A stretch of 64,000 nucleotides of DNA from Magicicada septendecula (lineage: Eukaryota; Arthropoda; Insecta; Hemiptera; Cicadidae): contig CM068367.1 in assembly GCA_034769895.1 (NCBI GenBank), positions 692,530,268 to 692,594,267 of the forward strand. The letters run 5' to 3'. A program made the position numbers and the translations under genes. Position 1 is the first letter of the stretch. Each line of letters begins with the position of its first letter. The notes below the pieces were generated by a model. It was not told where the DNA came from. It did not search any database and saw only the letters and a list, made by a program, of their open reading frames with translations. Positions 33,836 through 48,218 of this stretch are shown piece after piece.

Positions 33836-35972
33836 GATCGTCAGTTTCCCCTGTTCTGAAAGTAAGATGGAGAAGTTATGTCCTGTTGTTTCGTTGTTTA
33901 TAGTGGTTGATTTTGATTTTTGAGTATTGTAGAGTCGGTCCATGCCACATTCCTCGGTTGATTTCCCTGATGTTTTATTTTGGGTTGAGAGTTGTGTAGA
34001 CTGTGGAGAAGTAAACCCCCCCCTGCTAGTTACGCTGCATTTGAAAAGGTAAGAGAAGGGATTGATGTTCGCGTGCCCTCTGCGCGGTCTTCTCTGATTT
34101 GTGAATCGGGTCCGCCCACCCTAGTGTGGGGAGGTGGGCCAGTCGTGTGTCAAGGATTGATGATGCCTTGTTTGCTGCACATGGCTGGTCGGTCCACGAG
34201 GTGGACGGTTCTCGAAGGGTACTCGCATATCAAGGTTAGTAGCACCTTGTTGGCCTTCGGGCGTGAATATGTGAGTACCAGGGAGAGTTAGGTGGTGGTC
34301 ACCGGAGAGGGTGAGGTGTTGGGGCGGTCCCGAGTGTTTGGCAGGGAGGAGAGGACTCGCGTGGGGGATGGTCGCAGTGTGGTAGAGATTTTCAGTCCTG
34401 GGAAGGGGGGCAATAGTGTCATTGGTCCTGGTGGATGAGTTTTGTTCCGTGATAGAAGTCTGTGGTCCTGGGTCTCAGTTGTTAGATTTAGGAGGCCTTG
34501 GTGGTCAGTTCTCAGAGCTGGTATCGGCGATTCTTTTCTTTCTCCTGTTCTGTTCTGTTCCTTATATCTGCATGCGGACCAGGGCCCGGCGAGCATGCAG
34601 GACGCACACTTACATCTTCTCTTTCAGACATACATTGACAGACTTACACCCCTTCCTTCTGCATCTTTCGTTTTCCTGAGTAACTGAACCCGCCAAGTGC
34701 GAATTGGAACCTGGGATTTTCCAGGATTCCCACAGCCGTCGAGCTTGAGTACTGGTTTGATTTGGGTCAACCATGTTGCCCTTTTGGGGTGAGGGTGTGC
34801 CGTACTGGGTTCGGCATGTAGGCGATGTGTTTTTAAAACGAGCGGCCTTTGACGTCACGCTTGGCCGTTGCATCTCGTCGTCGTGGGCTATGCAGACTGT
34901 TTGTTGTGTAGCGATGATATCCAGTTGGCGCGCTCAGCTGTAATTGTGTATTCCTGCATCGGCGAGGTTTCGTGGTTAGACATTCACATCGAATCTTTCT
35001 CATTTCTATTTGAACACTCAACCAGGTCATCTGCTCTCGACTGACGGCACTCATTGGTTCAGGACTTCGTTGCTCTTCTAAATGAGTGGCTGAATAAAGT
35101 TCTGCTCCAGGTGCTCGAACAAGGGCGAGATGGGTGTCGGGTGTTGACGACCAACTGTCCACCCCCCTGGCAGAGACGACCCTTAAGCGATGATATGCCG
35201 TCAGTCGAGATCCACGCTTTCAGACACACTTATGACGCTACTCTGCCCCAGGACTCCTTAGTGCAACCGAGACACTACTGATCAGCCAAGGTTTGCTTAA
35301 GTGCACCGGACGATCCAGGTAGGACCATTCTATTTATTTCATACTATCTCAACTACACTGTGAATTCACGGAAGCTCCCAGAAGCACACTCATGAGGCTT
35401 TTTTTTTACTGCTAAAATTTTGCACAAACTCTCATGCTCAGTTCTGTGACTACATGTGTGAACCTTACATAATTAAGTCTAATGAAATCTATTATATCTT
35501 CTTATAATGTGTAAGAAAATTACACACACACACACATATCCGCAGGCTCTGCTCTAAGTTCTACCTTTTATCGAATTAAAGCCATTCGAGAGTTAGTTAT
35601 TTTCTGCTTTCATGTCATGCGGTCATGGCAGAATTCCGGTCACAAGGGGGGCTGTCTGATGTCTTTAAGTGTCGAAACTATTTTCATGATCACATACGCA
35701 TATTGCTTATTATGATTAAAGTGATGGTTGATTATTATTTTGAGTCTCTGGTTTGGTTGGGGGCACTTACATTTTCCGGTGCTAATTACTTTGACATATT
35801 AATGATCCGTAACTGAGAATTACCTAATTGCCTTGTTATTTATATATAATTGTGTATTTATTTATTCTTGTTGAAAAGGGTTATTATGAGGGGTTTTGTA
35901 CAGAAATGAGGGGTGTGTGTTATGTATGTTGTGTATGTGCTTGTGTGTAATCGTCATTTTTTTGGGGGGGAA

Positions 35973-36513
35973 TGTGTTATAAATTATGATATCATAAATG
36001 TGCTTACTAAGTTACTAAAAGGCTAGCCTATTTAAATTCTTTTTCTATACAACACTCAAGGATTAGTAATTTTCAATTTAACTTGTGAATAATATTCTTG
36101 CAACAATTAATTTGGACATAACGTGGCAGGATCTATACAATTTATAGTTAAACTTAACTTCACTCACATCTTATGCTGTAAAGAATATTGATATATTTAT
36201 ATATAATCCTGCAGTTGAATTTTACTCATTGTTGAATTTATAACTTGTCATGTCATGTAAGAGTTGCATGCTTAATAAAGTTCACGCTTGTTTGTTAATA
36301 GACTTTTTCATTTGCAAGTCCTGTCATTCACCTGGGGGGACATGTCTGTAATTGTAACTTAGCCCTTTGCACACTTTTGCCTCCTCTAGGTCCTCCACCT
36401 AGTTCTAATATTATGTCTCTCACCTTTAAAAAAAAAAACTTAATAAAAATAAAATAAAATAGAATTCAAAAAAATTTACAAAAAAAAACTTATAAAATAA
36501 AAGGGGTGTTTCA
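35973..36513 (+). repeat. LTR 4, followed by short leader
   Basis: 541 bp. It carries the ATAGAATTC variant in the A-rich tract that LTRs 7 and 11, also before short leaders, share. It ends with GGGGTGTTTCA, a private change. Confidence 0.75.
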
Positions 36514-36748
36514 AATGGTAGATCAGAGCGTGGTTATGATTCTATGGATGTTGTAGATATTATTTCTGCTTTATTTTTCTGAACTTTGGAAGTTTTAGAA
36601 TCTGGGGACTTGCATTTATTTTCTTAAATGGAGTTTAAGGCTCAAAGGAAGTATAGTACTTGAGTTTTTTTCGGATTCTTTGTCACTATGTTTTGTGAGT
36701 TAGATTTGTGTTAGGTGTTTCGTGAGTTAGATTTGTGTTAGGTGTTTC

Positions 36749-37243
36749 GTGAGCATTTATGTTAGGTTATTGTGTGTTGGGAATTGTGCAATTCTGGCGG
36801 CGGTATGTTACCAGAGATTGCCCCACCCTATTTCAGGCATTCTCCAGAAACTTTCGGTGTTAGATGGAGTAGATGAGGACAGGTTGTTGGTCTTTTTGGA
36901 CCTGTTCCTGCAGTTGGCAGATTTCCCGGGTGTGTCGGATGATGAGGTCTGGTCCCTTATATACCCGTATTGCCGGGGTTCATTGGCCGGTCTGGTCACC
37001 AACACTCTGCGTCGGGGCTGCAGTGTTGACACTTTCCATGGGGAAGTGTTGGATTTCTTCATACCCCATCGACGACGTTCCCAGCTTAAGTTAGATTTAT
37101 TCTATCGCCTACAGGCCAACGGAGAGTGCACCTTAGATTGTGGTCCTGGAGATTATCAGTTTCCCCTGTTCTGGAAGGTTATCATGGAGAAAGTTAGGGA
37201 GTTGGAGAGTGCCCTTAGATTGTCGTGGTCTTGGAGTTCGTGA
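36749..37243 (+). pseudogene. gag-like fragment, copy 5 (short-leader type)
   Basis: It has Arg6, LFLQ and a unique SDDEV in place of SDEEV. Directly upstream, a 27-bp segment containing TTAGATTTGTGTTAGGTG is duplicated in tandem (36710-36750), which explains the 3408-bp spacing from copy 4. Confidence 0.55.
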
Positions 37244-39377
37244 GATCGTCAGTTTCCCCTGTTCTGAAAGTAAGATGGAGAAGTTATGTCCTGTTGTTTC
37301 GTTGTTTATAGTGGTTGATTTTGATTTTTGAGTATTGTAGAGTCGGTCCATGCCACATTCCTCGGTTGATTTCCCTGATGTTTTATTTTGGGTTGAGAGT
37401 TGTGTAGACTGTGGAGAAGTAAACCCCCCCCTGCTAGTTACGCTGCATTTGAAAAGGTAAGAGAAGGGATTGATGTTCGCGTGCCCTCTGCGCGGTCTTC
37501 TCTGATTTGTGAATCGGGTCCGCCCACCCTAGTGTGGGGAGGTGGGCCAGTCGTGTGTCAAGGATTGATGATGCCTTGTTTGCTGCACATGGCTGGTCGG
37601 TCCACGAGGTGGACGGTTCTCGAAGGGTACTCGCATATCAAGGTTAGTAGCACCTTGTTGGCCTTCGGGCGTGAATATGTGAGTACCAGGGAGAGTTAGG
37701 TGGTGGTCACCGGAGAGGGTGAGGTGTTGGGGCGGTCCCGAGTGTTTGGCAGGGAGGAGAGGACTCGCGTGGGGGATGGTCGCAGTGTGGTAGAGATTTT
37801 CAGTCCTGGGAAGGGGGGCAATAGTGTCATTGGTCCTGGTGGATGAGTTTTGTTCCGTGATAGAAGTCTGTGGTCCTGGGTCTCAGTTGTTAGATTTAGG
37901 AGGCCTTGGTGGTCAGTTCTCAGAGCTGGTATCGGCGATTCTTTTCTTTCTCCTGTTCTGTTCTGTTCCTTATATCTGCATGCGGACCAGGGCCCGACGA
38001 GCATGCAGGACGCACACTTACATCTTCTCTTTCAGACACACATTGACAGACTTACACCCCTTCCTTCTGCATCTTTCGTTTTCCTGAGTAACTGAACCCA
38101 CCAAGTGCGAATTGAAACCTGGGATTTTCCAGGATTCCCACAGCCGTCGAGCTTGAGTACTGGTTTGATTTGGGTCAACCATGTTGCCCTTTTGGGGTGA
38201 GGGTGTGCCGTACTGGGTTCGGCATGTAGGCGATGTGTTTTTAAAACGAGCGGCCTTTGACGTCACGCTTGGCCGTTGCATCTCGTCGTCGTGGGCTATG
38301 CAGACTGTTTGTTGTGTAGCGATGATATCCAGTTGGCGCGTTCAGCTGTAATTGTGTATTCCTGCATCGGCGAGGTTTCGTGGTTAGACATTCACATCGA
38401 ATCTTTCTCATTTCTATTTGAACCCTCAACCAGGTCATCTGCTCTCGACTGACGGCACTCATTGGTTCAGGACTTCGTTGCTCTTCTAAATGAGTGGCTG
38501 AATAAAGTTCTGCTCCAGGTGCTCGAACAAGGGCGAGATGGGTGTCGGGTGTTGACGACCAACTGTCCACCCCCCTGGCAGAGACGACCCTTAAGCGATG
38601 ATATGCCGTCAGTCGAGATCCACGCTTTCAGACACACTTATGACGCTACTCTGCCCCAGGACTCCTTAGTGCAACCGAGACACTACTGATCAGCCAAGGT
38701 TTGCTTAAGTGCACCGGACGATCCAGGTAGAACCATCCTATTTATTTCATACTATCTCAACTACACTGTGAATTCACGGAAGCTCCCAGAAGCACACTCA
38801 TGAGGTTTTTTTTTACTGCTAAAATTTTGCACAAACTCTCATGCTCAGTTCTGTGACTACATGTGTGAACCTTACATAATTAAGTCTAATGAAATCTATT
38901 ATATCTTCTTATAATGTGTAAGAAAATTACACATACACACATATCCGCAGGCTCTGCTCTAAGTTCTACCTTTTATCGAATTAAATCCATTCGAGAGTTA
39001 GTTATTTTCTGCTTTCATGTCATGCGGTCATGGCAGAATTCCGGTCACAAGGGGAGCTGTCTGATGTCTTTAAGTGTCGAAACTATTTTCATGATCACAT
39101 ACGCATATTGCTTATTATGATTAAAGTGATGGTTGATTATTATTTTGAGTCTCTGGTTTGGTTGGGGGCACTTACATTTTCCGGTGCTAATTACTTTGAC
39201 ATATTAATGATCCGTAACTGAGAATTACCTAATTGCCTTGTTATTTATATATAATTGTGTATTTATTTATTCTTGTTGAAAAGGGTTATTATGAGGGGTT
39301 TTGTACAGAAATGAGGGGTGTGTGTTATGTATGTTGTGTATGTGCTTGTGTGTAATCGTCATTTTTTTGGGGGGGAA

Positions 39378-39918
39378 TGTGTTATAAATTATGATATCAT
39401 AAATGTGCTTACTAAGTTACTAAAAGGCTAGCCTATTTAAATTCTTTTTCTATACAACACTCAAGGATTAGTAATTTTCAATTTAACTTGTGAATAATAT
39501 TCTTGCAACAATTAATTTGGACATAACGTGGCAGGATCTATACAATTTATAGTTAAACTTAACTTCACTCACATCTTATGCTGTAAAGAATATTGATATA
39601 TTTATATATAATCCTGCAGTTCAATTTTACTCATTGTTGAATTTATAACTTGTCATGTCATGTAAGAGTTGCATGCTTAATAAAGTTCACGCTTGTTTGT
39701 TAATAGACTTTTTCATTTGCAAGTCCTGTCATTCACCTGGGGGGACATGTCTGTAATTGTAACTTAGGCCTTTGCACACTTTTGCCTCCTCTAGGTCCTC
39801 CACCTAGTTCTAATATTATGTCTCTCCCCTTTGAAAAAAAAACTTACTAAAAATAAAATAAAATAAAATTCAAAAAAATTTTACAAAAAAAAACTTATAA
39901 AATAAAAGGGGGGTTTCA
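39378..39918 (+). repeat. LTR 5, followed by long leader
   Basis: 541 bp. The A-rich tract has the CTTACTAAAAATAAAAT variant shared by LTRs 6, 8 and 10, all before long leaders. Confidence 0.75.
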
Positions 39919-40794
39919 AATGGTAGATCAGAGCGTGGTTATGATTCTATGGATGTTGTAGATATTATTTCTGCTTTATTTTTCTGAACTTTGGAAGTTT
40001 TAGAATCTGGGGACTTGCATTTATTTTCTTAAATGAAACTTGGTGTGGCTACAAGCATGTCAGCTGGTGTTGGGACTTGCAAATTATTTCAACATATTAG
40101 TTTTTGATCAGAGTCCAAGTGTTGAAATAAAAGCTAATTGTAATGTAACGGTTTAATAAAATGAATAATCAGAATAATAACATATTTTATAAAAATGAAT
40201 AAGGGGTTGATTAAGTCTAAAATGATTTAATATGTGTTAGTGTTTAAGTAATTATTTTGTGATGTTGAGTGTAAGGTAGGTTTTGGAAAGTGGTTATAAG
40301 CATGTGATTGATGGTTTTCAAAATGAATGTGAGCTGATGGATTTACTTGCGCATACTCTGGAGCTTAGACAGATTTTGAACATGAGGGGAGCCGTCAGTA
40401 CTTGTTGATTTTGATTGGGACTTGTTAGGTGGAATAGACAACGTGTTTATAGCACCCGTTATGTAGTATTGGTTTATTGAGGGCGTTCCATTGCGGTATC
40501 GTGGATTATGAATGTGGTTATGGTCCGACCAAACATCGTGGTGTTGATAGTTATATATTTTCGGATTATGTTGAATGTTATGTATACTTTGTGGATTGGA
40601 TAGTGAGTCAGTTTTGTTGTTCTGTGTTGTGTTCTTTTCTGTCATTTTGAGTGGCTGTTTCTCTGCCATTCTTATACAACCATCTCGCCGCATCGCTAGA
40701 GCACTCTGGGGCGGCTCAAAGGAAGTATAGTACTTGAGTTTTTTCTGATTCTTTGTCACTATGTTTTGTGAGTTAGATTTGTGTTAGGTGTTTC

Positions 40795-41289
40795 GTGAGC
40801 ATTTATGTTTGGTTATTGTGTGTTGGGAATTGTGCAATTCTGGCGGCGGTATGTTACCAGAGATTGCCCCACCCTATTTCAGGCATTCTCCAGAAACTTT
40901 CGGTGTTAGATGGAGTAGATGAGGACAGGTTGTTGGTCTTTTTGGACCTGGTCCTGCAGTTGGCAGATTTCCCGGGTGTGTCGGATGAGGAGGTCTGGTC
41001 CCTTATATACCCGTGTTGCCGGGGTTCATTGGCCGGTCTGGTCACCAACACTCTGCGTCGGGGCTGCAGTGTTGACACTTTCCATGGGGAAGTGTTGGAT
41101 TTCTTCATACCCCATCGACGACGTTCCCAGCTTAAGTTAGATTTATTCTATCGCCTACAGGCCAACGGAGAGTGCACCTTAGAATGTGGTCCTGGAGATT
41201 ATCAGTTTCCCCTGTTCTGGAAGGTTATCATGGAGAAAGTTAGAGAGTTGGAGAGTGCCCTTAGATTGTCGTGGTCTTGGAGTTCGTGA
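40795..41289 (+). pseudogene. gag-like fragment, copy 6 (long-leader type)
   Basis: It has Trp6, LVLQ, PCCRG in place of PYCRG, and a unique TLECG. It is followed by another long-leader copy, the only place where the long/short alternation breaks. Confidence 0.55.
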
Positions 41290-43422
41290 GATCGTCAGTT
41301 TCCCGTGTTCTAAAAGTAAGATGGAGAAGTTATGTCCTGTTGTTTCGTTGTTTATAGTGGTTGATTTTGATTTTTGAGTATTGTAGAGTCGGTCCATGCC
41401 ACATTCCACGGTTGATTTCCCTGATGTTTTATTTTGGGTTGAGAGTTGTGTAGACTGAGGAGAAGTAAACCCCCCCTGCTAGTTACGCTGCATTTGAAAA
41501 GGTAAGAGAAGGGATTGATGTTCGCGTGCCCTCTGCGCGGTCTTCTCTGCTTTGTGAATCGGGTCCGCCCACCCTAGTGTGGGGAGGTGGGCCAATCATG
41601 TGTCAAGGATTGATGATGCCTTGTTTGCTGCACGTGGCTGGTCGGTCCACGAGGTGGACGGTTCTCGAAGGGTACTCGCATATCAAGGTTAGTAGCACCT
41701 TGTTGGCCTTCGGGCGTGAATATGTGAGTACCAGGGAGAGTTAGGTGGTGGTCACCGGAGAGGGTGAGGTGTTGGGGCGGTCCCGAGAGTTTGGCAGGGA
41801 GGAGAGGACTCGCGTGGGGGATGGTCGCAGTGTGGTAGAGATTTTCAGTCCTGGGAAGGGGGGGAATAGTGTCATTGGTCCTGGTGGAAGAGTTTTGTTC
41901 CGTGATAGAAGTCTGTGGTCCTGGGTCTCAGTTGTTAGATTTAGGAGGCCTTGGTGGTCAATTCTCAGAGCTGGTATCGGCGATTCTTTTCTTTCTCCTG
42001 TTCTGTTCTGTTCCTTATATCTGCATGCGGACCAGGGCCCGGCGAGCATGCAGGACGCACACTTACATCTTCTCTTTCAGACACACATTGACAGACTTAC
42101 ACCCCTTCCTTCTGCATCTTTCGTTTTCCTGAGTAACTGAACCCACCAAGTGCGAATTGAAACCTGGGATTTTCCAGGATTCCCACAGCCGTCGAGCTTG
42201 AGTACTGGTTTGATTTGGGTCAACCATGTTGCCCTTTTGGGGTGAGGGTGTGCCGTACTGGGTTCGGCATGTAGGCGATGTGTTTTTAAAACGAGCGGGC
42301 TTTGACGTCACGCTTGGCCGTTGCATCTCGTCGTCGTGGGCTATGCAGACTGTTTGTTGTGTAGCGATGATATCCAGTTGGCGCGCTCAGCTGTAATTGT
42401 GTATTCCTGCATCGGCGAGGTTTCGTGGTTAGACATTCACATCGAATCTTTCTCATTTCTATTTGAACCCTCAACCAGGTCATCTGCTCTCGACTGACGG
42501 CACTCATTGGTTCAGGACTTCGTTGCTCTTCTAAATGAGTGGCTGAATAAAGTTCTGCTCCAGGTGCTCGAACAAGGGCGAGATGGGTGTCGGGTGTTGA
42601 CGACCAACTGTCCACCCCCCTGGCAGAGACGACCCTTAAGCGATGATATGCCGTCAGTCGAGATCCACGCTTTCAGACACACTTATGACGCTACTCTGCC
42701 CCAGGACTCCTTAGTGCAACCGAGACACTACTGATCAGCCAAGGTTTGCTTAAGTGCACCGGACGATCCAGGTAGAACCATCCTATTTATTTCATACTAT
42801 CTCAACTACACTGTGAATTCACGGAAGCTCCCAGAAGCACACTCATGAGGTTTTTTTTTACTGCTAAAATTTTGCACACACTGTCATGCTCAGTTCTGTG
42901 ACTACATGTGTGAACCTTACATAATTAAGTCTAATGAAATCTATTATATCTTCTTATAATGTGTAAGAAAATTACACATACACACATATCCGCAGGCTCT
43001 GCTCTAAGTTCTACCTTTTATCGAATTAAAGCCATTCGAGAGTTAGTTATTTTCTGCTTTCATGTCATGCGGTCATGGCAGAATTCCGGTCACAAGGGGG
43101 GCTGTCTGATGTCTTTAAGTGTCGAAACTATTTTCATGATCACATACGCATATTGCTTATTATGATTAAAGTGATGGTTGATTATTATTTTGAGTCTCTG
43201 GTTTGGTTGGGGGCACTTACATTTTCCGGTGCTAATTACTTTGACATATTAATGATCCGTAACTGAGAATTACCTAATTGCCTTGTTATTTATATATAAT
43301 TGTGTATTTATTTATTCTTGTTGAAAAGGGTTATTATGAGGGGTTTTGTACAGAAATGAGGGGTGTGTGTTATGTATGTTGTGTATGTGCTTGTGTGTAA
43401 TCGTCATTTTTTTGGGGGGGAA

Positions 43423-43964
43423 TGTGTTATAAATTATGATATCATAAATGTGCTTACTAAGTTACTAAAAGGCTAGCCTATTTAAATTCTTTTTCTATAC
43501 AACACTCAAGGATTAGTAATTTTCAATTTAACTTGTGAATAATATTCTTGCAACAATTAATTTGGACATAACGTGGCAGGATCTATACAATTTATAGTTA
43601 AACTTAACTTCACTCACATCTTTTGCTGTAAAGAATATTGATATATTTATATATAATCCTGCAGTTGAATTTTACTCATTGTTGAATTTATAACTTGTCA
43701 TGTCATGTAAGAGTTGCATGCTTAATAAAGTTCACGCTTGTTTGTTAATAGACTTTTTCATTTGCAAGTCCTGTCATTCACCTGGGGGGACATGTCTGTA
43801 ATTGTAACTTAGGCCTTTGCACACTTTTGCCTCCTCTAGGTCCTCCACCTAGTTCTAATATTATGTCTCTCCCCTTTAAAAAAAAAAACTTACTAAAAAT
43901 AAAATAAAATAAAATTCAAAAAAATTTTACAAAAAAAAACTTATAAAATAAAAGGGGGGTTTCA
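43423..43964 (+). repeat. LTR 6, followed by long leader
   Basis: 542 bp with the CTTACTAAAA variant. It has CATCTTTTGCTG where others have CATCTTATGCTG. Confidence 0.75.
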
Positions 43965-44840
43965 AATGGTAGATCAGAGCGTGGTTATGATTCTATGGAT
44001 GTTGTAGATATTATTTCTGCTTTATTTTTCTGAACTTTGGAAGTTTTAGAATCTGGGGACTTGCATTTATTTTCTTAAATGAAACTTGGTGTGGCTACAA
44101 GCATGTCAGCTGGTGTTGGGACTTGCAAATTATTTCAACATATTAGTTTTTGATCAGAGTCCAAGTGTTGAAATAAAAGCTAATTGTAATGTAACGGTTT
44201 AATAAAATGAATAATCAGAATAATAACATATTTTATAAAAATGAATAAGGGGTTGATTAAGTCTAAAATGATTTAATATGTGTTAGTGTTTAAGTAATTA
44301 TTTTGTGATGTTGAGTGTAAGGTAGGTTTTGGAAAGTGGTTATAAGCATGTGATTGATGGTTTTCAAAATGAATGTGAGCTGATGGATTTACTTGCGCAT
44401 ACTCTGGAGCTTAGACAGATTTTGAACATGAGGGGAGCCGTCAGTACTTGTTGATTTTGATTGGGACTTGTTAGGTGGAATAGACAACGTGTTTATAGCA
44501 CCCGTTATGTAGTATTGGTTTATTGAGGGCGTTCCATTGCGGTATCGTGGATTATGAATGTGGTTATGGTCCGACCAAACATCGTGGTGTTGATAGTTAT
44601 ATATTTTCGGATTATGTTGAATGTTATGTATACTTTGTGGATTGGATAGTGAGTCAGTTTTGTTGTTCTGTGTTGTGTTCTTTTCTGTCATTTTGAGTGG
44701 CTGTTTCTCTGCCATTCTTATACAACCATCTCGCCGCATCGCTAGAGCACTCTGGGGCGGCTCAAAGGAAGTATAGTACTTGAGTTTTTTCTGATTCTTT
44801 GTCACTATGTTTTGTGAGTTAGATTTGTGTTAGGTGTTTC

Positions 44841-45335
44841 GTGAGCATTTATGTTTGGTTATTGTGTGTTGGGAATTGTGCAATTCTGGCGGCGGTATGT
44901 TACCAGAGATTGCCCCACCCTATTTCAGGCATTCTCCAGAAACTTTCGGTGTTAGATGGAGTAGATGAGGACAGGTTGTTGGTCTTTTTGGACCTGGTCC
45001 ATCAGTTGGCAGATTTCCCGGGTGTGTCGGATGAGGAGGTCTGGTCCCTTATATACCCGTGTTGCCGGGGTTCATTGGCCGGTCTGGTCACCAACACTCT
45101 GCGTCGGGGCTGCAGTGTTGACACTTTCCATGGGGAAGTGTTGGATTTCTTCATACCCCATCGACGACGTTCCCAGCTGAAGTTAGATTTATTCTATCGC
45201 CTACAGGCCAACGGAGAGTGCACCTTAGATTGTGGTCCTGGAGATTATCAGTTTCCCCTGTTCTGGAAGGTTATCATGGAGAAAGTTAGAGAGTTGGAGA
45301 GTGCCCTTAGATTGTCGTGGTCTTGGAGTTCGTGA
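44841..45335 (+). pseudogene. gag-like fragment, copy 7 (long-leader type)
   Basis: It has Trp6 and a LVHQ variant shared only with copy 11, plus PCCRG. Downstream, near 46336, one base is missing relative to all other copies (AAAAGAGCG against AAAACGAGCG), which joins two antisense frames and marks this unit. Confidence 0.55.
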
Positions 45336-47468
45336 GATCGTCAGTTTCCCGTGTTCTAAAAGTAAGATGGATAAGTTATGTCCTGTTGTTTCGTTGTTTA
45401 TAGTGGTTGATTTTGATTTTTGAGTATTGTAGAGTCGGTCCATGCCACATTCCACAGTTGATTTCCCTGATGTTTTATTTTGGGTTGAGAGTTGTGTAGA
45501 CTGAGGAGAAGTAAACCCCCCCCTGCTAGTTACGCTGCATTTGAAAAGGTAAGAGAAGGGATTGATGTTCGCGTGCCCTCTGCGCGGTCTTCTCTGCTTT
45601 GTGAATCGGGTCCGCCCACCCTAGTGTGGGGAGGTGGGCCAATCATGTGTCAAGGATTGATGATGCCTTGTTTGCTGCACGTGGCTGGTCGGTCCACGAG
45701 GTGGACGGTTCTCGAAGGGTACTCGCATATCAAGGTTAGTAGCACCTTGTTGGCCTTCGGGCGTGAATATGTGAGTACCAGGGAGAGTTAGGTGGTGGTC
45801 ACCGGAGAGGGTGAGGTGTTGGGGCGGTCCCGAGAGTTTGGCAGGGAGGAGAGGACTCGCGTGGGGGATGGTCGCAGTGTGGTAGAGATTTTCAGTCCTG
45901 GGAAGGGGGGGAATAGTGTCATTGGTCCTGGTGGAAGAGTTTTGTTCCGTGATAGAAGTCTGTGGTCCTGGGTCTCAGTTGTTAGATTTAGGAGGCCTTG
46001 GTGGTCAATTCTCAGAGCTGGTATCGGCGATTCTTTTCTTTCTCCTGTTCTGTTCTGTTCCTTATATCTGCATGCGGACCAGGGCCCGGCGAGCATGCAG
46101 GACGCACACTTACATCTTCTCTTTCAGACACACGTTGACAGACTGACACCCCTTCCTTCTGCATCTTTCGTTTTCCTGAGTAACTGAACCCACCAAGTGC
46201 GAATTGAAACCTGGGATTTTCCAGGATTCCCACAGCCGTCGAGCTTGAGTACTGGTTTGATTTGGGTCAACCATGTTGCCCTTTTGGGGTGAGGGTGTGC
46301 CGTACTGGGTTCGGCATGTAGGCGATGTGTTTTTAAAAGAGCGGGCTTTGACGTCACGCTTGGCCGTTGCATCTCGTCGTCGTGGGCTATGCAGACTGTT
46401 TGTTGTGTAGCGATGATATCCAGTTGGCGCGCTCAGCTGTAATTGTGTATTCCTGCATCGGCGAGGTTTCGTGGTTAGACATTCACATCGAATCTTTCTC
46501 ATTTCTATTTGAACCCTCAACCAGGTCATCTGCTCTCGACTGACGGCACTCATTGGTTCAGGACTTCGTTGCTCTTCTAAATGAGTGGCTGAATAAAGTT
46601 CTGCTCCAGGTGCTCGAACAAGGGCGAGATGGGTGTCGGGTGTTGACGACCAACTGTCCACCCCCCTGGCAGAGACGACCCTTAAGCGATGATATGCCGT
46701 CAGTCGAGATCCACGCTTTCAGACACACTTATGACGCTACTCTGCCCCAGGACTCCTTAGTGCAACCGAGACACTACTGATCAGCCAAGGTTTGCTTAAG
46801 TGCACCGGACGATCCAGGTAGAACCATCCTATTTATTTCATACTATCTCAACTACACTGTGAATTCACGGAAGCTCCCAGAAGCACACTCATGAGGTTTT
46901 TTTTTACTGCTAAAATTTTGCACAAACTCTCATGCTCAGTTCTGTGACTACATGTGTGAACCTTACATAATTAAGTCTAATGAAATCTATTATATCTTCT
47001 TATAATGTGTAAGAAAATTACACATACACACATATCCGCAGGCTCTGCTCTAAGTTCTACCTTTTATCGAATTAAAGCCATTCGAGAGTTAGTTATTTTC
47101 TGCTTTCATGTCATGCGGTCATGGCAGAATTCCGGTCACAAGGGGGGCTGTCTGATGTCTTTAAGTGTCGAAACTATTTTCATGATCACATACGCATATT
47201 GCTTATTATGATTAAAGTGATGGTTGATTATTATTTTGAGTCTCTGGTTTGGTTGGGGGCACTTACATTTTCCGGTGCTAATTACTTTGACATATTAATG
47301 ATCCGTAACTGAGAATTACCTAATTGCCTTGTTATTTATATATAATTGTGTATTTATTTATTCTTGTTGAAAAGGGTTATTATGAGGGGTTTTGTACAGA
47401 AATGAGGGGTGTGTGTTATGTATGTTGTGTATGTGCTTGTGTGTAATCGTCATTTTTTTGGGGGGGAA

Positions 47469-48010
47469 TGTGTTATAAATTATGATATCATAAATGTGCT
47501 TACTAAGTTACTAAAAGGCTAGCCTATTTAAATTCTTTTTCTATACAACACTCAAGGATTAGTAATTTTCAATTTAACTTGTGAATAATATTCTTGCAAC
47601 AATTAATTTGGACATAACGTGGCAGGATCTATACAATTTATAGTTAAACTTAACTTCACTCACATCTTATGCTGTAAAGAATATTGATATATTTATATAT
47701 AATCCTGCAGTTGAATTTTACTCATTGTTGAATTTATAACTTGTCATGTCATGTAAGAGTTGCATGCTTAATAAAGTTCACGCTTGTTTGTTAATAGACT
47801 TTTTCATTTGCAAGTCCTGTCATTCACCTGGGGGGACATGTCTGTAATTGTAACTTAGGCCTTTGCACACTTTTGCCTCCTCTAGGTCCTCCACCTAGTT
47901 CTAATATTATGTCTCTCCCCTTTAAAAAAAAAAACTTAAATAAAATAAAATAAAATAGAATTCAAAAAAATTTACAAAAAAAAAACTTATAAAATAAAAG
48001 GGGGGTTTCA
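47469..48010 (+). repeat. LTR 7, followed by short leader
   Basis: 542 bp with the ATAGAATTC variant. The leader junction reads GGAACTTAAGTCTC, as after LTR 11. Confidence 0.75.
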
Positions 48011-48218
48011 AATGGTAGATCAGAGCGTGGTTATGATTCTATGGATGTTGTAGATATTATTTCTGCTTTATTTTTCTGAACTTTGGAAGTTTTAGAATCT
48101 GGGGACTTGCATTTATTTTCTTAAATGGAACTTAAGTCTCAAAGGAAGTATAGTACTTGAGTTTTTTTCGGATTCTTTGTCACTATGTTTTGTGAGTTAG
48201 ATTTGTGTTAGGTGTTTC

